From contig JAQWSU010000053.1 of NCBI GenBank assembly GCA_029243025.1, positions 1 through 64,000 of the forward strand: DNA of 64,000 nucleotides, given 5' to 3'. Position numbers and translations under genes: made by a program. The stretch's first letter is position 1; each line of letters starts with the position of its first letter. The notes beneath the pieces were generated by a model. The model was given only the letters and a program-made list of their open reading frames with translations, made no database searches and was not told where the DNA came from. The DNA comes from Pirellulaceae bacterium. Its GTDB lineage: Bacteria > Planctomycetota > Planctomycetia > Pirellulales > Pirellulaceae. Shown in pieces: positions 16,237 to 26,052 of this stretch.

Positions 16237-17292
16237 TCCTAATCGTACGGAAGCTTCGACGCTTTGACCGAAGACTTGGATCACAATGGCCAATTAGCAA
16301 GTTCAGGTCCAAATCAGTCTCTGGGTTGGATGTGATGTTGGAGCATTGGTTTTTTTGTTGGTTTTGTGTCGGCCAGTCAAACTCAATGAAGGTGTTCGCG
16401 GCAAAGCTGTGTGTGTCTCATGAAAATGATCCGTGGCGGATATCTCTACCCCGTCGACCGCATGTCGAATTCTAAGAAGTCCGCGGCTCGTTTGAGGCTA
16501 AGCGTCAATGAAATGGCGAGGTGATGGCCGTGGACCGTTATAGCCATTGGTGCCTATTGAGTTTCCGTCTGTCCTGCACGAAATTTGTCGTAATCCAAAG
16601 AAATAATTGTTTCGATTTCGAACGGCTGGCTTCTAGGAACAGCTTGCGATAAATCGTTTTGTCGAATACGTGAGTGTACACTCTTGAAACACGATTTATC
16701 GAGGTTAGACCAATTACATCGCGTTCTAGGCTAATACGACACAGATTCTTCAGACTAATTGTGCTCTTGAAAAGTGAGAGGTCTGATAAGACTTATGTTC
16801 GCTACAATCAGCGTGCTGAAATCAGAACGACGATGACGTTCGTGGATAAGTCGTTCCGGAAGCCGATTGGCCATCTTCGAGTCGTCAAAGATTCGCACAA
16901 CCCAGGCCAAATTAACGCTGTCCGGCAGCAGGTTCGTTTCGTGGCTCATCATGCTTGTGTCGTCCTCTGACATCTGCTGCCACATTTACAATAGGTAACT
17001 TTCGCCTCGAGAATATGGGGCAACTTCTCAGGGAACTGCCGGCATCTACGGAATTCGTTTGAGCGAAGAAGTATTTTTCCTGCTCCGTTTGCAAGGGCGG
17101 ACAAACGCCTCCGTTCCTCCCGCTTCAGAAAGTCAAAAAACCTGACCTTTCCAATGTTCAATCGCGAGTCAATCGCACGCCGCTGTTGCGGTGCGTACGT
17201 CGGGACAAATTTGACGAACTGAACCAGCCCTTTTCATGAGATCATGCTGAACAGAAATCTTGCAGGCACGAATTGAGGCTTAGAACGGTAAA
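16237..17292. other. Intergenic, about 1.06 kb
   Basis: This is upstream of rfbA (minus) and downstream of the NTF2-like gene (minus). It contains the inverted repeat at 16647-16701. Open frames such as 16674-16970 (plus) and 16755-16985 (minus) have no family resemblance and are not called. Composition is unremarkable. It may hold an undetected small RNA or remnant, but I cannot support one. Confidence 0.5.
16647..16701. repeat. Inverted repeat, 11-bp perfect arms with an inner 12-bp palindrome
   Basis: CGATAAATCGT (16647-16657) and ACGATTTATCG (16691-16701) are perfect reverse complements separated by 33 bp. The spacer contains GAGTGTACACTC (16672-16683), itself a perfect palindrome. No T-run follows, so a terminator is unlikely. 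An operator with two dyads, or the remnant end of a mobile element, are possible. Confidence 0.7.
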
Positions 17293-18684
17293 TTACGGTT
17301 CGTAACTTCCGGCTGATTCAAGCAGCAGTTTCGCCTCGCCGCCTTTGATTTCAAGAACATTTCCCCATTGTCCAAAATCGATGATCGATCCGTCTTTTTC
17401 GGTCACTTGCCAGACACCGTTTGCAATTGCAATATGCGAATCGAGTCTTCGAGCGTTCAATACCACGACTTCCAGTTTCCTATTTGCGTACGGACTGGAT
17501 CCCTCATTCGCAATCTTGAGAGACCGAAAGATCGCGGGGCGACCTCGATAGGCTCGCGGCATTTCTGAAACGATTCGAATTCCATCGGTTGTGAATTCCC
17601 GAGCAATTTTCTTCGAGTCGGCAGTTGACGCTCCCGCCATATAACGCTTAACGTGGCGTTGGATCATGCCTGCGAGTTCAGCATCCTGTATTTCGGCAGC
17701 TGCTGGCAAAGCGTGGCCTCTTTTGGGCACTTTGCGGTCGGCGACTTTTTCGAGTGGTAGATCGGCGTAGGCCGATTCCATGAGTAGCTTGGCGTTTGTA
17801 TGGTCGTCATTGACAACCCATATATTTCCCCACTTACCTGTTCTAGATACGGTGCCATCTGCTTCGGTGAGCCACCAGGTGCCATCGGCCATGATATGCT
17901 TGTCAGTGATAAATTCAGCGTGAATTACTTTTGCGTCGATCGTTGCATTTTCGTCGCGTTGTCCTGCTGAAAAACCCTCCTCAAATGACTTTTGAATCGC
18001 TTCGTGGCCCACGATCGGTAATGTGCGGGTGTTAATTGCGCGAATGCCGTCGTGACTAAACTCTTGAGCAAGGAGTTCGGCGTTGGATTCTTTCCAGCAT
18101 GATTTAAAACGTTCGATCTCATCGCGGACGAGACGCTTGGCGGCTGGATCTGAGCTGTTGCGGATTTTTCGGAAAACGGAGATCCTGTCTTGCTCGGTTT
18201 TGCCATTAATACGTTGGTTTGTATGCATCAACGACCATTGGTCATCTGATTTCCATTTGAAAATTCGATCGCTCGTTTCGGTTGTGATTTTTCCGTTAAC
18301 GATGTCGGTCGACTTCGTTGGGCTTTTCCAAGTGTTGCCTTTGACAGCAAGTGTAGCCGTCATGGTTCCGCCGAGTGAATTGAAACCTCGTTCGACGACT
18401 AGTTTTTGGGTTCCATCCCAGCCGAGGATTCCAGAAAACGTTTCCGATTCTCCCGTTTGAAAATTTTTGCCTTTGCCGTCGTACCGAAGGGTGTTTTGGT
18501 CGGAACTCCATTCGAGGGTAACCGTTTCCGTAACGGGCTTGTTATCAATTGTCGTTTTGACTTGCCAAGTACCCACCAATTTTCCGAGATTCTCATGCAC
18601 CTCTGTCGGCATTTGTTGAGCTGTAACGGAAACCTTTGGAAAAAGAACGAGAAACAAGGTGGTTGCCATTCGAATGAACTTCAT
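17293..18684 (-). CDS. Secreted protein with lipocalin-like N-terminus and two NTF2-like (SnoaL/DUF4440-type) domains
   Basis: A 463-aa protein with a signal peptide (MKFIRMATTLFLVLFPKVSVTAQQ). Residues about 30-165 resemble a DUF1579-like strand-rich domain (HENLGKLVGTWQVKTTIDNK, FSGILGWDGTQKLV). Two NTF2-like domains follow, at about 180-310 and 335-460; each has a helix, a TxDGIRxxx motif (SHDGIRAINTR, TTDGIRIVSEM), and ends with a GxWxxTExDGxxxxxGxWGNxxxxxxxxAKLLLESA pattern. The halves are thus an internal duplication. NTF2-like domains usually bind small hydrophobic molecules; no catalytic assignment is possible. The start at 18684 has GGAG about 8 nt upstream. The gene appears monocistronic. 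Confidence 0.8.
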   Translation of the reverse strand: MKFIRMATTLFLVLFPKVSVTAQQMPTEVHENLGKLVGTWQVKTTIDNKPVTETVTLEWSSDQNTLRYDGKGKNFQTGESETFSGILGWDGTQKLVVERGFNSLGGTMTATLAVKGNTWKSPTKSTDIVNGKITTETSDRIFKWKSDDQWSLMHTNQRINGKTEQDRISVFRKIRNSSDPAAKRLVRDEIERFKSCWKESNAELLAQEFSHDGIRAINTRTLPIVGHEAIQKSFEEGFSAGQRDENATIDAKVIHAEFITDKHIMADGTWWLTEADGTVSRTGKWGNIWVVNDDHTNAKLLMESAYADLPLEKVADRKVPKRGHALPAAAEIQDAELAGMIQRHVKRYMAGASTADSKKIAREFTTDGIRIVSEMPRAYRGRPAIFRSLKIANEGSSPYANRKLEVVVLNARRLDSHIAIANGVWQVTEKDGSIIDFGQWGNVLEIKGGEAKLLLESAGSYEP

Positions 18685-19090
18685 GGGATAGCTCCAGATT
18701 GCGAATGTGTTGTCGGATTACCAAGCTTTGAGCAAATTACGGTATTCGCTGTGCTGTGAAGTGCGAGAAAAGCTTCGCCATTGCCCGATTATTCATGCGG
18801 TGTTTTTAAATTCGGAAATCGTCGATTTCGACAATTGGTACACAGTTCTGTGTGTGGTACGGTAGTCACCGAGGTGAAATTTCGGTTGGATTACCGTGGG
18901 AATACTTGGGCAACAGGGAAGGAACTTATTATCGGTTGATATCGGTAGCGACAACTCGTGTAGAAAAGTACAAAATGGGTTGGCACACAGCGGCGGTTAG
19001 AGCGTGGCGTCTGATTGATTCTTCAATCACGAGCAAGATCCAGCAACGAACCGAATTGGATTTATCCTGGCAATCTGAAAAGGCGCAGCC
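18685..19090. other. Intergenic, 406 bp
   Basis: A divergent gap between the NTF2-like gene and a plus-strand pseudogene. An open frame from 18852 reads through into the pseudogene in the wrong frame and has no recognisable family. No promoter is clear. Confidence 0.45.
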
Positions 19091-19827
19091 ATGGTCAGAA
19101 AACTCACCTGATCGACTCTTACTGACCGTCGCAGATTTCTTCGGGTTGTGGCAGGGATGGGCCTCACGTCAGTGGTGGCTCCTGGCTACCTGATGCCGAA
19201 ACGGCCGAATACTTTGACGGAATTCTGGTAGAGGCTTCGTCCTTCGATGATTGGGGGGGATGGAAACTGGACACGCAGCACTATCAGCAAATGGGAGGCT
19301 GTTATCTTCTTGCGCATGGCATGGGCCAACCCGTCGCGAATGCCACAACGAACGTCGAAATTCCTGATGCGGGAACGTGGCATGTTTGGGTGCGAAATCG
19401 GGACTGGTGCAAAGGTGACTGGCAGTCTCCCGGCCGCTTTCGTGTTTGCCGAAACGGCGTTCCGTTGAAAACCAATTTTGGGCAAGGCCGGGCTGATTGG
19501 CATTAGGAACGGGGTGGCAGCTTTGCCCTTGATAGCTATTTGATGCCTGGCGACGCTCAAAAGTGTATTGTTTGTGTTGAAGTGAATGTTCCGTAGGATT
19601 TCAACGATAAATGGACCGATCCGAAAATCGGTCAGCCGTCAGTGCTCTATACCGCTTACGTGAAGTTGGATGACGCGGAACGCGATGTGATCCTCGAACT
19701 GACGGGACACGGTGGCGAAGCAGAGACCAACGGAAATGTTCAGTACGACCTGGAGGGCCTAACGACTGCCAAGGAGTTGGTTGATTTGCTGCTTGTGAAA
19801 TTGGAACGAAAGAGACGGAAACAATGA
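19091..19827 (+). pseudogene. TAT-exported FAD-oxidoreductase-like gene, N-terminal part fused to an unknown C-terminal tail, pseudogene
   Basis: From ATG 19091 the frame reads MVRKLT, then TGA at 19109, then a TAT signal TDRRRFLRVVAGMGLTSVV. A frameshift near 19190 leads into GILVEASSFDDWGGWKLD and YLLAHGMGQPVANATTNVE, then WHVWVRNRDWCKGDWQ, the strand-rich N-terminal domain found before FAD-dependent oxidoreductases in planctomycetes and Bacteroidetes. A TAG at 19504 replaces a Trp (WH*ERGG) and another TAG lies at 19594. The same frame then reads FNDKWTDPKIGQPSVLYTA through LVDLLLVKLERKRR, ending at 19827; this tail is not recognised and may come from another gene joined by deletion. Its stop overlaps the next start (ATGA at 19824). 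Confidence 0.75.
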
Positions 19828-20941
19828 AGAAAAAAGAATGGTTCGTGGGTTTCGATTCCAATCACCATGAAAGTGCAGCCGAAATTCAGAAACGCATTCT
19901 GAGACGGCGCATGTTCCTTGCTGGGATGGGGGCCTTGGCAATGGCTCCTAACGTTGTGGCGCAGACGGCACCGTTCCGGCCGATTCCCGTCTCAGCCATC
20001 AACCATACCAAAATACGTGTCTCAAATCCTGCTCGGTCCCTTGACTGGTATCAAAGCTTGTTCGGGTGCCCATCGTAGCGCGACAGGGAAAGACCGTCAT
20101 GCTAGGGATTGGTGACGGACCGCAGTTTCTGGCGATCGATGGAGATGCTTCCGGTCAACCTGGAATCGTCCACATGGGATTGGCGGTCGATGGTTTTGAC
20201 GCCAAGCAAATGTTTCAAACGCTCAATGCTCTAGAGGAAACTTCTTCTGAAAGACTTGGCCCAACCAAAACTCGAATTGAGACACGCGGAGCAGGGCAGA
20301 GTGGGGCGCCTGCGGACACTTTGGAGCTCTTGCTAGAAGATCCAGCGGGGATCAGCATTCAGCTTCAAGACAGTTCATTTTGTGGTGGCGGAGGTAGGCT
20401 TGGCAATCAATATTTGAGTCAGCCTGAGCCTGCCAAGAAAAAAGGTGTTTTGAAGATCCAGGATTTTAATCACTTCACAAGCTTCGTAGGCGACCCGATT
20501 CCGACGGTTGCTTTCTATCGACAAGTATTTCAGCTGCCAATTGACACTTATCAAGGGGCGATGCCTTTGTTGCGAGTCGGACAAGGTAATCAATTTTTGG
20601 CATTTGCTAATCCAGGTGGCCGCAACGATTTTCAGGCATTCATTCATCATGTGTGTTTTAGCGTCAAAGCTTTTAACCTCGAGAGTGTCTTACAGAAACT
20701 GGCTGGTTTCGGTATTGAACATCGGGACGTAGGACGCGGCCCCGTGATGCCACTCCAATCTTTCGTGACGATGAGAATGCCTGATCGGGGTGGCGCAGCA
20801 CAAGGCACGCCGGAACTTTATTTCACCGACCCGGATGGGATTTTGTTGCAGATTCAAGACGCTCGCTACAGCGGTGGGGGCGGAGTTTTGGGGAATCGGC
20901 GAGGACAGTCGTCGAAACCAACTGCTGGTAGGTCTCAATAG
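19824..20941 (+). pseudogene. Secreted VOC/glyoxalase-family protein, frameshifted
   Basis: The start (ATG 19824) overlaps the preceding reading frame by four bases. The N-terminus carries a TAT-type signal (RRRMFLAGMGALAMAPNVVAQ) followed by a VOC (glyoxalase/bleomycin-resistance) beginning, INHTKIRVSNPARSLDWYQSLFG. The frame then ends (CPS, TAG). Moving one base gives MPIVARQGKTVMLGIGDGPQ and a continuous second part to 20941 with a second VOC unit (INDF-like IQDFNHFTSFVGDPIPTVAF, then YFTDPDGILLQIQD). One missing base near 20070 explains this. Residual length is near that of intact two-VOC proteins. VOC proteins are metal-dependent lyases, isomerases or dioxygenases; which is not known here. 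A sequencing error is possible but the neighbouring gene is also broken. Confidence 0.8.
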
Positions 20942-21203
20942 CTGATATCTGATTGGCTTGTTGATTTGCTCTTGTCTGAAAAATAATTTGCTGTTTGGCT
21001 CTTTGGGTTGACCCAACGTGAATTGTCTGGTTCGAATTTCACGCGCGGAAACGGTCATCTGGTTGAATCGCTGCTAAAACCTTTGCGATTAGCGCGGGTA
21101 TGCAATGACCGTTCTTTTCGCTGCTAGATTTATTTTCAGATCGTATCCTCTGAGTGCGATGATTTGAATATTTAACATTAAAAACGCCGTTAAAAAAGTT
21201 AGA

Positions 21204-22199
21204 ATGAGTGGGAACGCAGAGGCATTGGTTTTGACACAGTACCCGTTTCCCAGAGTACTTTTCCCCTTGGTTACAGATTCCAAAACAAAGATCAAGATTG
21301 CTTGTAGTGTCGACAATACATACTCACTTCCGTTATTGGTGATGTTGAACTCGCTCGTAGCTACTCTCCATGAATCTTGCCGTGCGGTGATTTACCTGCT
21401 TCAGAGGAATCCCTGTCGCCTCACGCTGGACGAGATTGGCTCCTTCGCGGAGGTCCACTCGCTCTCCCTTGCCGGACCCCATGTCGATTCTCTTCCGTCA
21501 GATAGGCGTTTACCTCCTGAGGCGTCCGCCCCTTTGTTTCTTCATGAACTGTTGCCAAGTGATACGGATCGCGTGATTTTTCTTGATGCTGACATGTTAG
21601 TGGTTGACGACATCTCGCCGCTCTGGACTCAAGAGTTGGCGGGACGCGCTTTTGCGGCTGTCGCGGATCCCGCAATTCCAAGGTTGCGTTCTCCACGCGG
21701 GGTGATCCTTCCTGATGGCCATTCGTCACCCGACGATGCGTCCTATTTCAACGCAGGTGTCATGCTTATTGATCTCGCGACTTGGCGAGAAAAGCGGATG
21801 ATGGACAACAGTTTGGCCTACCTATCTGAACATGGAGACAAAGCGGAATTCCTCCACCAGGAAGCGCTAAATGCAGTTGCTTGGGATGATTGGGTCCCGC
21901 TTGAGCAGCGATGGAACATGCCAATGACGGCGGGAAGGTGGTTTGCTCAGACCTCAGCGGCGGCTTTGAGTGATCCGGCCATCATTCATTACTCTGGCCG
22001 GATTAAGCCCTGGTGCACAACGCACGGTGGAAGATTTTTCGAGGCTTATTCAGACGCCCTTGAATCTGTTCGAGAGCGACATGATGTGTCGCTCTTTGAG
22101 ACGTTCGACAGGAGTCAAATGTTCGGTTTGTATGACCGAACTCTTCGATCCGTATTTTACCCGCTGGAGAAATTTCTTTGGAATCGAGGCCTGCTTTGA
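21204..22199 (+). CDS. Glycosyltransferase family 8 protein
   Basis: A 331-aa GT8-type enzyme transferring a sugar from a nucleotide-sugar. It shows the fold's start (IKIACSVDNTYSLPLLVMLNSL), the metal-binding DxD in FLDADMLVV near residue 129, FNAGVMLIDLATWR, the HQEALNAV segment and the C-terminal IIHYSGRIKPW motif. Length is usual for bacterial GT8. The start at 21204 lacks a strong ribosome-binding site; later starts within the first 30 residues are possible. It overlaps the next gene by four bases. A second GT8 at 63155-64000 shares the same motifs. Confidence 0.9.
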   Translation: MSGNAEALVLTQYPFPRVLFPLVTDSKTKIKIACSVDNTYSLPLLVMLNSLVATLHESCRAVIYLLQRNPCRLTLDEIGSFAEVHSLSLAGPHVDSLPSDRRLPPEASAPLFLHELLPSDTDRVIFLDADMLVVDDISPLWTQELAGRAFAAVADPAIPRLRSPRGVILPDGHSSPDDASYFNAGVMLIDLATWREKRMMDNSLAYLSEHGDKAEFLHQEALNAVAWDDWVPLEQRWNMPMTAGRWFAQTSAAALSDPAIIHYSGRIKPWCTTHGGRFFEAYSDALESVRERHDVSLFETFDRSQMFGLYDRTLRSVFYPLEKFLWNRGLL

Positions 22200-23134
22200 A
22201 ACCTAAAGTGAGCGTCATTCTGCCAGCTCTGCTTGGCAGCAAATCTGCGCAGGCGGCAATTGAAGCCTGGGAGATGCAAACGAATCGTGAGCATCTCGAG
22301 ATTATCCTTCTTTGTCCTGATGCCGAAGCTGCTCAGCAGCGTCTTGGCGAAGGATTTTTGACGATCTGTACAGAATCGCTCTATTTACACGAAGCCCGTG
22401 CAGAAGGGATTCGACTGGCGAACGCCGATAATTTGTTTCTCGCGGAAGACCATTGTCTACCAGCGCCTGATTGTGCTGCCAAGTTAGTTGAGCGACTTGC
22501 CGAAGGCTGGGATGCTGTGGGGCCCGTGTTGCAGGCTGGCACGAAGACGGCTGCCGGAGAGGCGGGGTTTCTGATGGGATACGGCCAATGGACCGCGCCT
22601 TTACGAGCTGCTGAGGTGGAACACTTAGCTGGGCACAATTTGCTGATTCGCCGACAACCGTTTATTGATCTAGGCGATCGTTTGTCAGATCGGTTGTTCA
22701 TTTGTGCATTTTATATTGGGGATCTCCATCAACAAGGCCTGCGTTTTTTTGTGGAACCCGCTGCTCTTATGACTCATTACGATCCGCCAACCTTCCGAAT
22801 CCAGCTGTTCATTTTTGCGTGCAGCGGATTAGGTTTTGGAGCAGGCCGAACCGTCGATTGGTCCTGGCCGGTTCGCGGCTTGTTCGTGGTTGCGTTTCCA
22901 GCGGTGGCTGCGTGTCACTGGTTGCGTGTATGGAGACTGCAGGCACGTCTCGGCCTACCGGCCGGCAAGCGTGTTCAGCTGCTGCTGGCAGCGATTCCAA
23001 TTGCAATCGCTTGGGGGATCGGTGAAGCCGTTGGGGCGATTCTCGGTCGACGTCGTCTTGAGGGCTTCAGTTCGCGAGCTGAGGTGAAACCCGTTTCACT
23101 AGAGATCGTTGCTGCAAGGGAAGGATCGGGATGA
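22196..23134 (+). CDS. GT2-like glycosyltransferase with C-terminal membrane segments
   Basis: A 312-aa protein beginning KPKVSVILPALLGS, the usual GT-A start. It continues with YLHEARAEGIRLANADNLFLAEDHCLP, where the AEDH acidic site stands for the DxD, and GHNLLIRRQPFIDLG. Hydrophobic segments lie at about 215-250 and 268-285. The likely start is a TTG at 22196 with GAGG six nt upstream, giving a TTGA overlap with the GT8 stop; a TTG 18 nt upstream is an alternative. The overlap indicates co-translation. Substrate unknown. Confidence 0.8.
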   Translation: MKPKVSVILPALLGSKSAQAAIEAWEMQTNREHLEIILLCPDAEAAQQRLGEGFLTICTESLYLHEARAEGIRLANADNLFLAEDHCLPAPDCAAKLVERLAEGWDAVGPVLQAGTKTAAGEAGFLMGYGQWTAPLRAAEVEHLAGHNLLIRRQPFIDLGDRLSDRLFICAFYIGDLHQQGLRFFVEPAALMTHYDPPTFRIQLFIFACSGLGFGAGRTVDWSWPVRGLFVVAFPAVAACHWLRVWRLQARLGLPAGKRVQLLLAAIPIAIAWGIGEAVGAILGRRRLEGFSSRAEVKPVSLEIVAAREGSG

Positions 23135-23274
23135 TAGAACTTCTAAGATTTTCAACGTTCTTATGAACCTGCTTGAGAGAAGTGCGTCGCCAAGTAATTA
23201 CTCTCTCCGTCGAGAGGCGAGCGGGCCTGCGCAACAACAAAGGGAAAGCTGGTGCCGCCTTGCGGGCGATTGCA

Positions 23275-25638
23275 TTACCGTCTTTGGGTACGCAACCAAC
23301 TTGCCAATTCATGTTTGACTGCGTCAAACGGCAAGCCATCATTGTCGTCGGTATTACTGTTTTTATCTTCGTCGGCCAAGACTCGACCGTCAGCCAAGTT
23401 GACTTGTCGCACCAGGTCAGCCAGTTGATCGTGCTTGATGAGCGACGTAATCGCCTCGAGTTCGGTGGAGGTGAGTGTCTGGAAGGCGTGAATCGTATCC
23501 GACATCCAGTTGCCAAAATCCCCAGTTGCCAAATCACGATAGTCGCGCGCGAATGCCTCAGCATTCATTTGCTGCAAGCCACGTGAGGCAAACTGTTTTG
23601 ACAATTTGGGTTGGACGGTGCTCAACAGTTGCGAAACGATGGCGTAACACACGGGCCCGTACTGATCATCGGTGTAGATTTGCTGCAGGACGGCATGGGT
23701 GTGCTGAGTGTGTCCCAGCATCACGAAGCCTGTTTCGCGGGCTACGAGAAGTGGCCAGGAGTCTGCTGGGAATAACTTGCTGGCAGCGCTGACCAGAACT
23801 CGAGCTGACAACTGCCGAGCCATGCTCAAGTTAGTGTTTTCCGTAGAATGTTGGTGAGGGATGCGAAATCTGTTTTCCGCAGCAACCGCAGAAGTGTTGG
23901 GATTTGTCATGAGCCGATCGAGTGGCTCGAGAACGCCGCCAGTTGCTAACTTTCCAATGGCGCGTTGCGCGTTAAGAACCGTTGGATGTGGAACAATATC
24001 CTTCATCGCGTCTAAGTTTTTCGGGTTGCAACAGTATTGGACGAACGAGCTTACCGGGTGTTCAGGGTCGGCCGCATTGGGCAATGCACGAGTGCGCTGT
24101 TGAAGCGATTGCAGTTCACGCTGATAGCGACCTGTTTCAAAAATGATCTGACTGTTAGCAAGGTGCATTTGGAATTCACCGGTCCGCTGATCAATACGGG
24201 TCTCTTCCCGTCGCAAACCGTTGGAGCGACGCGAGATAAGCTGGTCGCCTTGCCACTCATGGTCCAAATTCGTCTTGTAAGCGAAAGGCAAGAATCCCGA
24301 TGGATTGATGGCAAGCGAGATAGCAAGATTCGGTTCCGTCGGCTTGCGATTACTACTGATGCCACCCGCCAGCGTGATCGCCCAAAGTCGATCGATTTCG
24401 GGAGCCGCGCTGATTCCCGCATGGAATTGTAGTTGTTGTTTCCCGCTTCGGAATCGTGTCTGGAACTTTTGCTCGGCAGTGGATAGGTAGGCCAACAGTT
24501 GTCCGTTATCGATGAGCAACGCGGTCTGGAATGGTTCTTTCTCCGATTTGAGCGTGATTTGGACGAGCTGTCCGTGTTGGCTTTGCACGATGCTACCGCT
24601 CCACGAGGGTGAGTCGAGTTCAACGACCAAATCTTTCCCTCGCTCCAACGCTTCGGCGACCCAATGTCGAGCCTTAAGGAATGCCTTGGCCTCCGCATTT
24701 AAGGGCTCGCCAAGTAGCGGGACTCCGGGTACTTCGTGGACATGAATCTTGAGAACCACAGGGGCGTTTGCGGCATCCTTGTGCAACGCGACTTGCAGGT
24801 TATCGAACCGACCGCTACGCCATAGTCGCTGATTGACTTGCCGAAGTAGATTGCTGTCTGCCAGTTGTCCCGACTCGACCTCAAGATATTGCAGGACTTG
24901 ATGCTGAGTGTGCCTGATGAGACCCTCAATCACGATCTGTTCGATTTGGGCGGGCGCATCGGATGAGTCGATCCGAACCCGAAGCTCCGTTCTCTTTGTC
25001 TCTTGGTTCGGGACCAATTCAACCTTCGAGTTAGCGCCTAAAAATCCCAGGTCGCGAAGCGCTGCATCGACTTGTTTTTGGAGATGCCCTTGATTGTCGA
25101 AGCGAGTCAGAACTCCGCGTTCCCAGATCGGCTCCTCCAGCTGTGCGCCGTTGTCAGTCTGTTCCACATCTTTTGCAAGATCATTCGCGGCAACCTGGTT
25201 GATCCTCGGAAAGTCGTCATGTGCTGAGTAGTGATGGGTGAGCCGCTGTCGAAGCCGATTGATCCCGACATTTTCGGCGCCCTCTATTTTCACAGCACCG
25301 TTTCGATAGCGGTCGCCTTCGGAGATTTCGACGTTAACGGACTGAGTGTCGGGCGGCATTGTCACGGTAATCTTGGCTTCAGGAAAACCGGCACGTTGGT
25401 AACCTTTCGATAACAAACGTCGTACGACATTTGATATCTCTCCGGGATCCGAGCTTGGGTGGGTCGCGATGAGAAAATCAATGTTCGCAACTAACGCGTC
25501 GACCAACTGCTGATCGCTGAATGTGCTGTTTCCTGAAAAGTTGAGTTGCTCCGGCCCAAAGATTGGCTCGGCTCGAATCTCGCTCAGGCCTTGTCCAGTC
25601 AACGAGCAAGCCACCATTAACAGCATGATTTGACGCAT
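23275..25638 (-). CDS. POTRA-domain exported protein lacking an Omp85 barrel
   Basis: A 787-aa exported protein: signal peptide MRQIMLLMVACSLTGQGLSEIRA, then POTRA-like units. Unit one is about 31-104 (LNFSGNSTFSDQQLVDAL, GYQRAGFPEAKITVTM, VNVEISEGDRYRNGAVKIEG). A diverged unit follows at about 180-225, and another at about 230-310 (IEQIVIEGLIRHTQHQVLQY, LWRSGRFDNLQVAL). The part after about 320 lacks the glycine- and aromatic-rich barrel of BamA or TamA; it is mixed and ends in a helix-rich, charged domain. The start at 25638 has GGAG six nt upstream. POTRA domains feed substrate proteins to outer-membrane barrels, so a periplasmic adaptor or chaperone role is an inference. It is convergent with the two glycosyltransferases and divergent from the DUF418 gene. 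Confidence 0.75.
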   Translation of the reverse strand: MRQIMLLMVACSLTGQGLSEIRAEPIFGPEQLNFSGNSTFSDQQLVDALVANIDFLIATHPSSDPGEISNVVRRLLSKGYQRAGFPEAKITVTMPPDTQSVNVEISEGDRYRNGAVKIEGAENVGINRLRQRLTHHYSAHDDFPRINQVAANDLAKDVEQTDNGAQLEEPIWERGVLTRFDNQGHLQKQVDAALRDLGFLGANSKVELVPNQETKRTELRVRIDSSDAPAQIEQIVIEGLIRHTQHQVLQYLEVESGQLADSNLLRQVNQRLWRSGRFDNLQVALHKDAANAPVVLKIHVHEVPGVPLLGEPLNAEAKAFLKARHWVAEALERGKDLVVELDSPSWSGSIVQSQHGQLVQITLKSEKEPFQTALLIDNGQLLAYLSTAEQKFQTRFRSGKQQLQFHAGISAAPEIDRLWAITLAGGISSNRKPTEPNLAISLAINPSGFLPFAYKTNLDHEWQGDQLISRRSNGLRREETRIDQRTGEFQMHLANSQIIFETGRYQRELQSLQQRTRALPNAADPEHPVSSFVQYCCNPKNLDAMKDIVPHPTVLNAQRAIGKLATGGVLEPLDRLMTNPNTSAVAAENRFRIPHQHSTENTNLSMARQLSARVLVSAASKLFPADSWPLLVARETGFVMLGHTQHTHAVLQQIYTDDQYGPVCYAIVSQLLSTVQPKLSKQFASRGLQQMNAEAFARDYRDLATGDFGNWMSDTIHAFQTLTSTELEAITSLIKHDQLADLVRQVNLADGRVLADEDKNSNTDDNDGLPFDAVKHELASWLRTQRR

Positions 25639-26052
25639 TGTGACAACTCCGGGAGATTTGATGGTCTGATGGGGTATGGACTGCTATCAGAAGAGATTAT
25701 TCAAGGCAAGGGCAACATCGATTCGCGACCCATCGGGCAATGCAAACTGAAAGCCTCAAGCGGCTGCGATTCAAGTATCATTGCCTCAGAAATGGGTTGG
25801 GGAACGTGACCTGGCCGATCGCTGTGCTGGCTTGAACGCTTGCCGTTTTGTGAGGGTTTTACCTCCGTCGGTAGCTTTGACGCTTCCAGCCGACCCTTGC
25901 GAACGCGCCTCTGTTCTGCGAGCATCGCACGCGGCCGGTAGAGGCGGATTTCGACGTTTGCCCATGAATTGAATTGCCAGGCTACAAATCTCGAATCGTG
26001 TGACGAGAGCCAACTGAAGACGGCAGGCGTTTTGGAGGTTTGAAGGATTGGG
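25639..26052. other. Divergent intergenic region, 414 bp
   Basis: This separates the POTRA gene (minus) and the DUF418 gene (plus), and must contain both promoters. Open frames here on both strands lack any family resemblance. No operator or -10/-35 pair is convincing. Confidence 0.45.

Noticed and set aside
21015-21045. GGTTCGAATTTCAC, resembling a tRNA T-loop
   Set aside because: No pairing T-stem, acceptor stem or anticodon arm around it.
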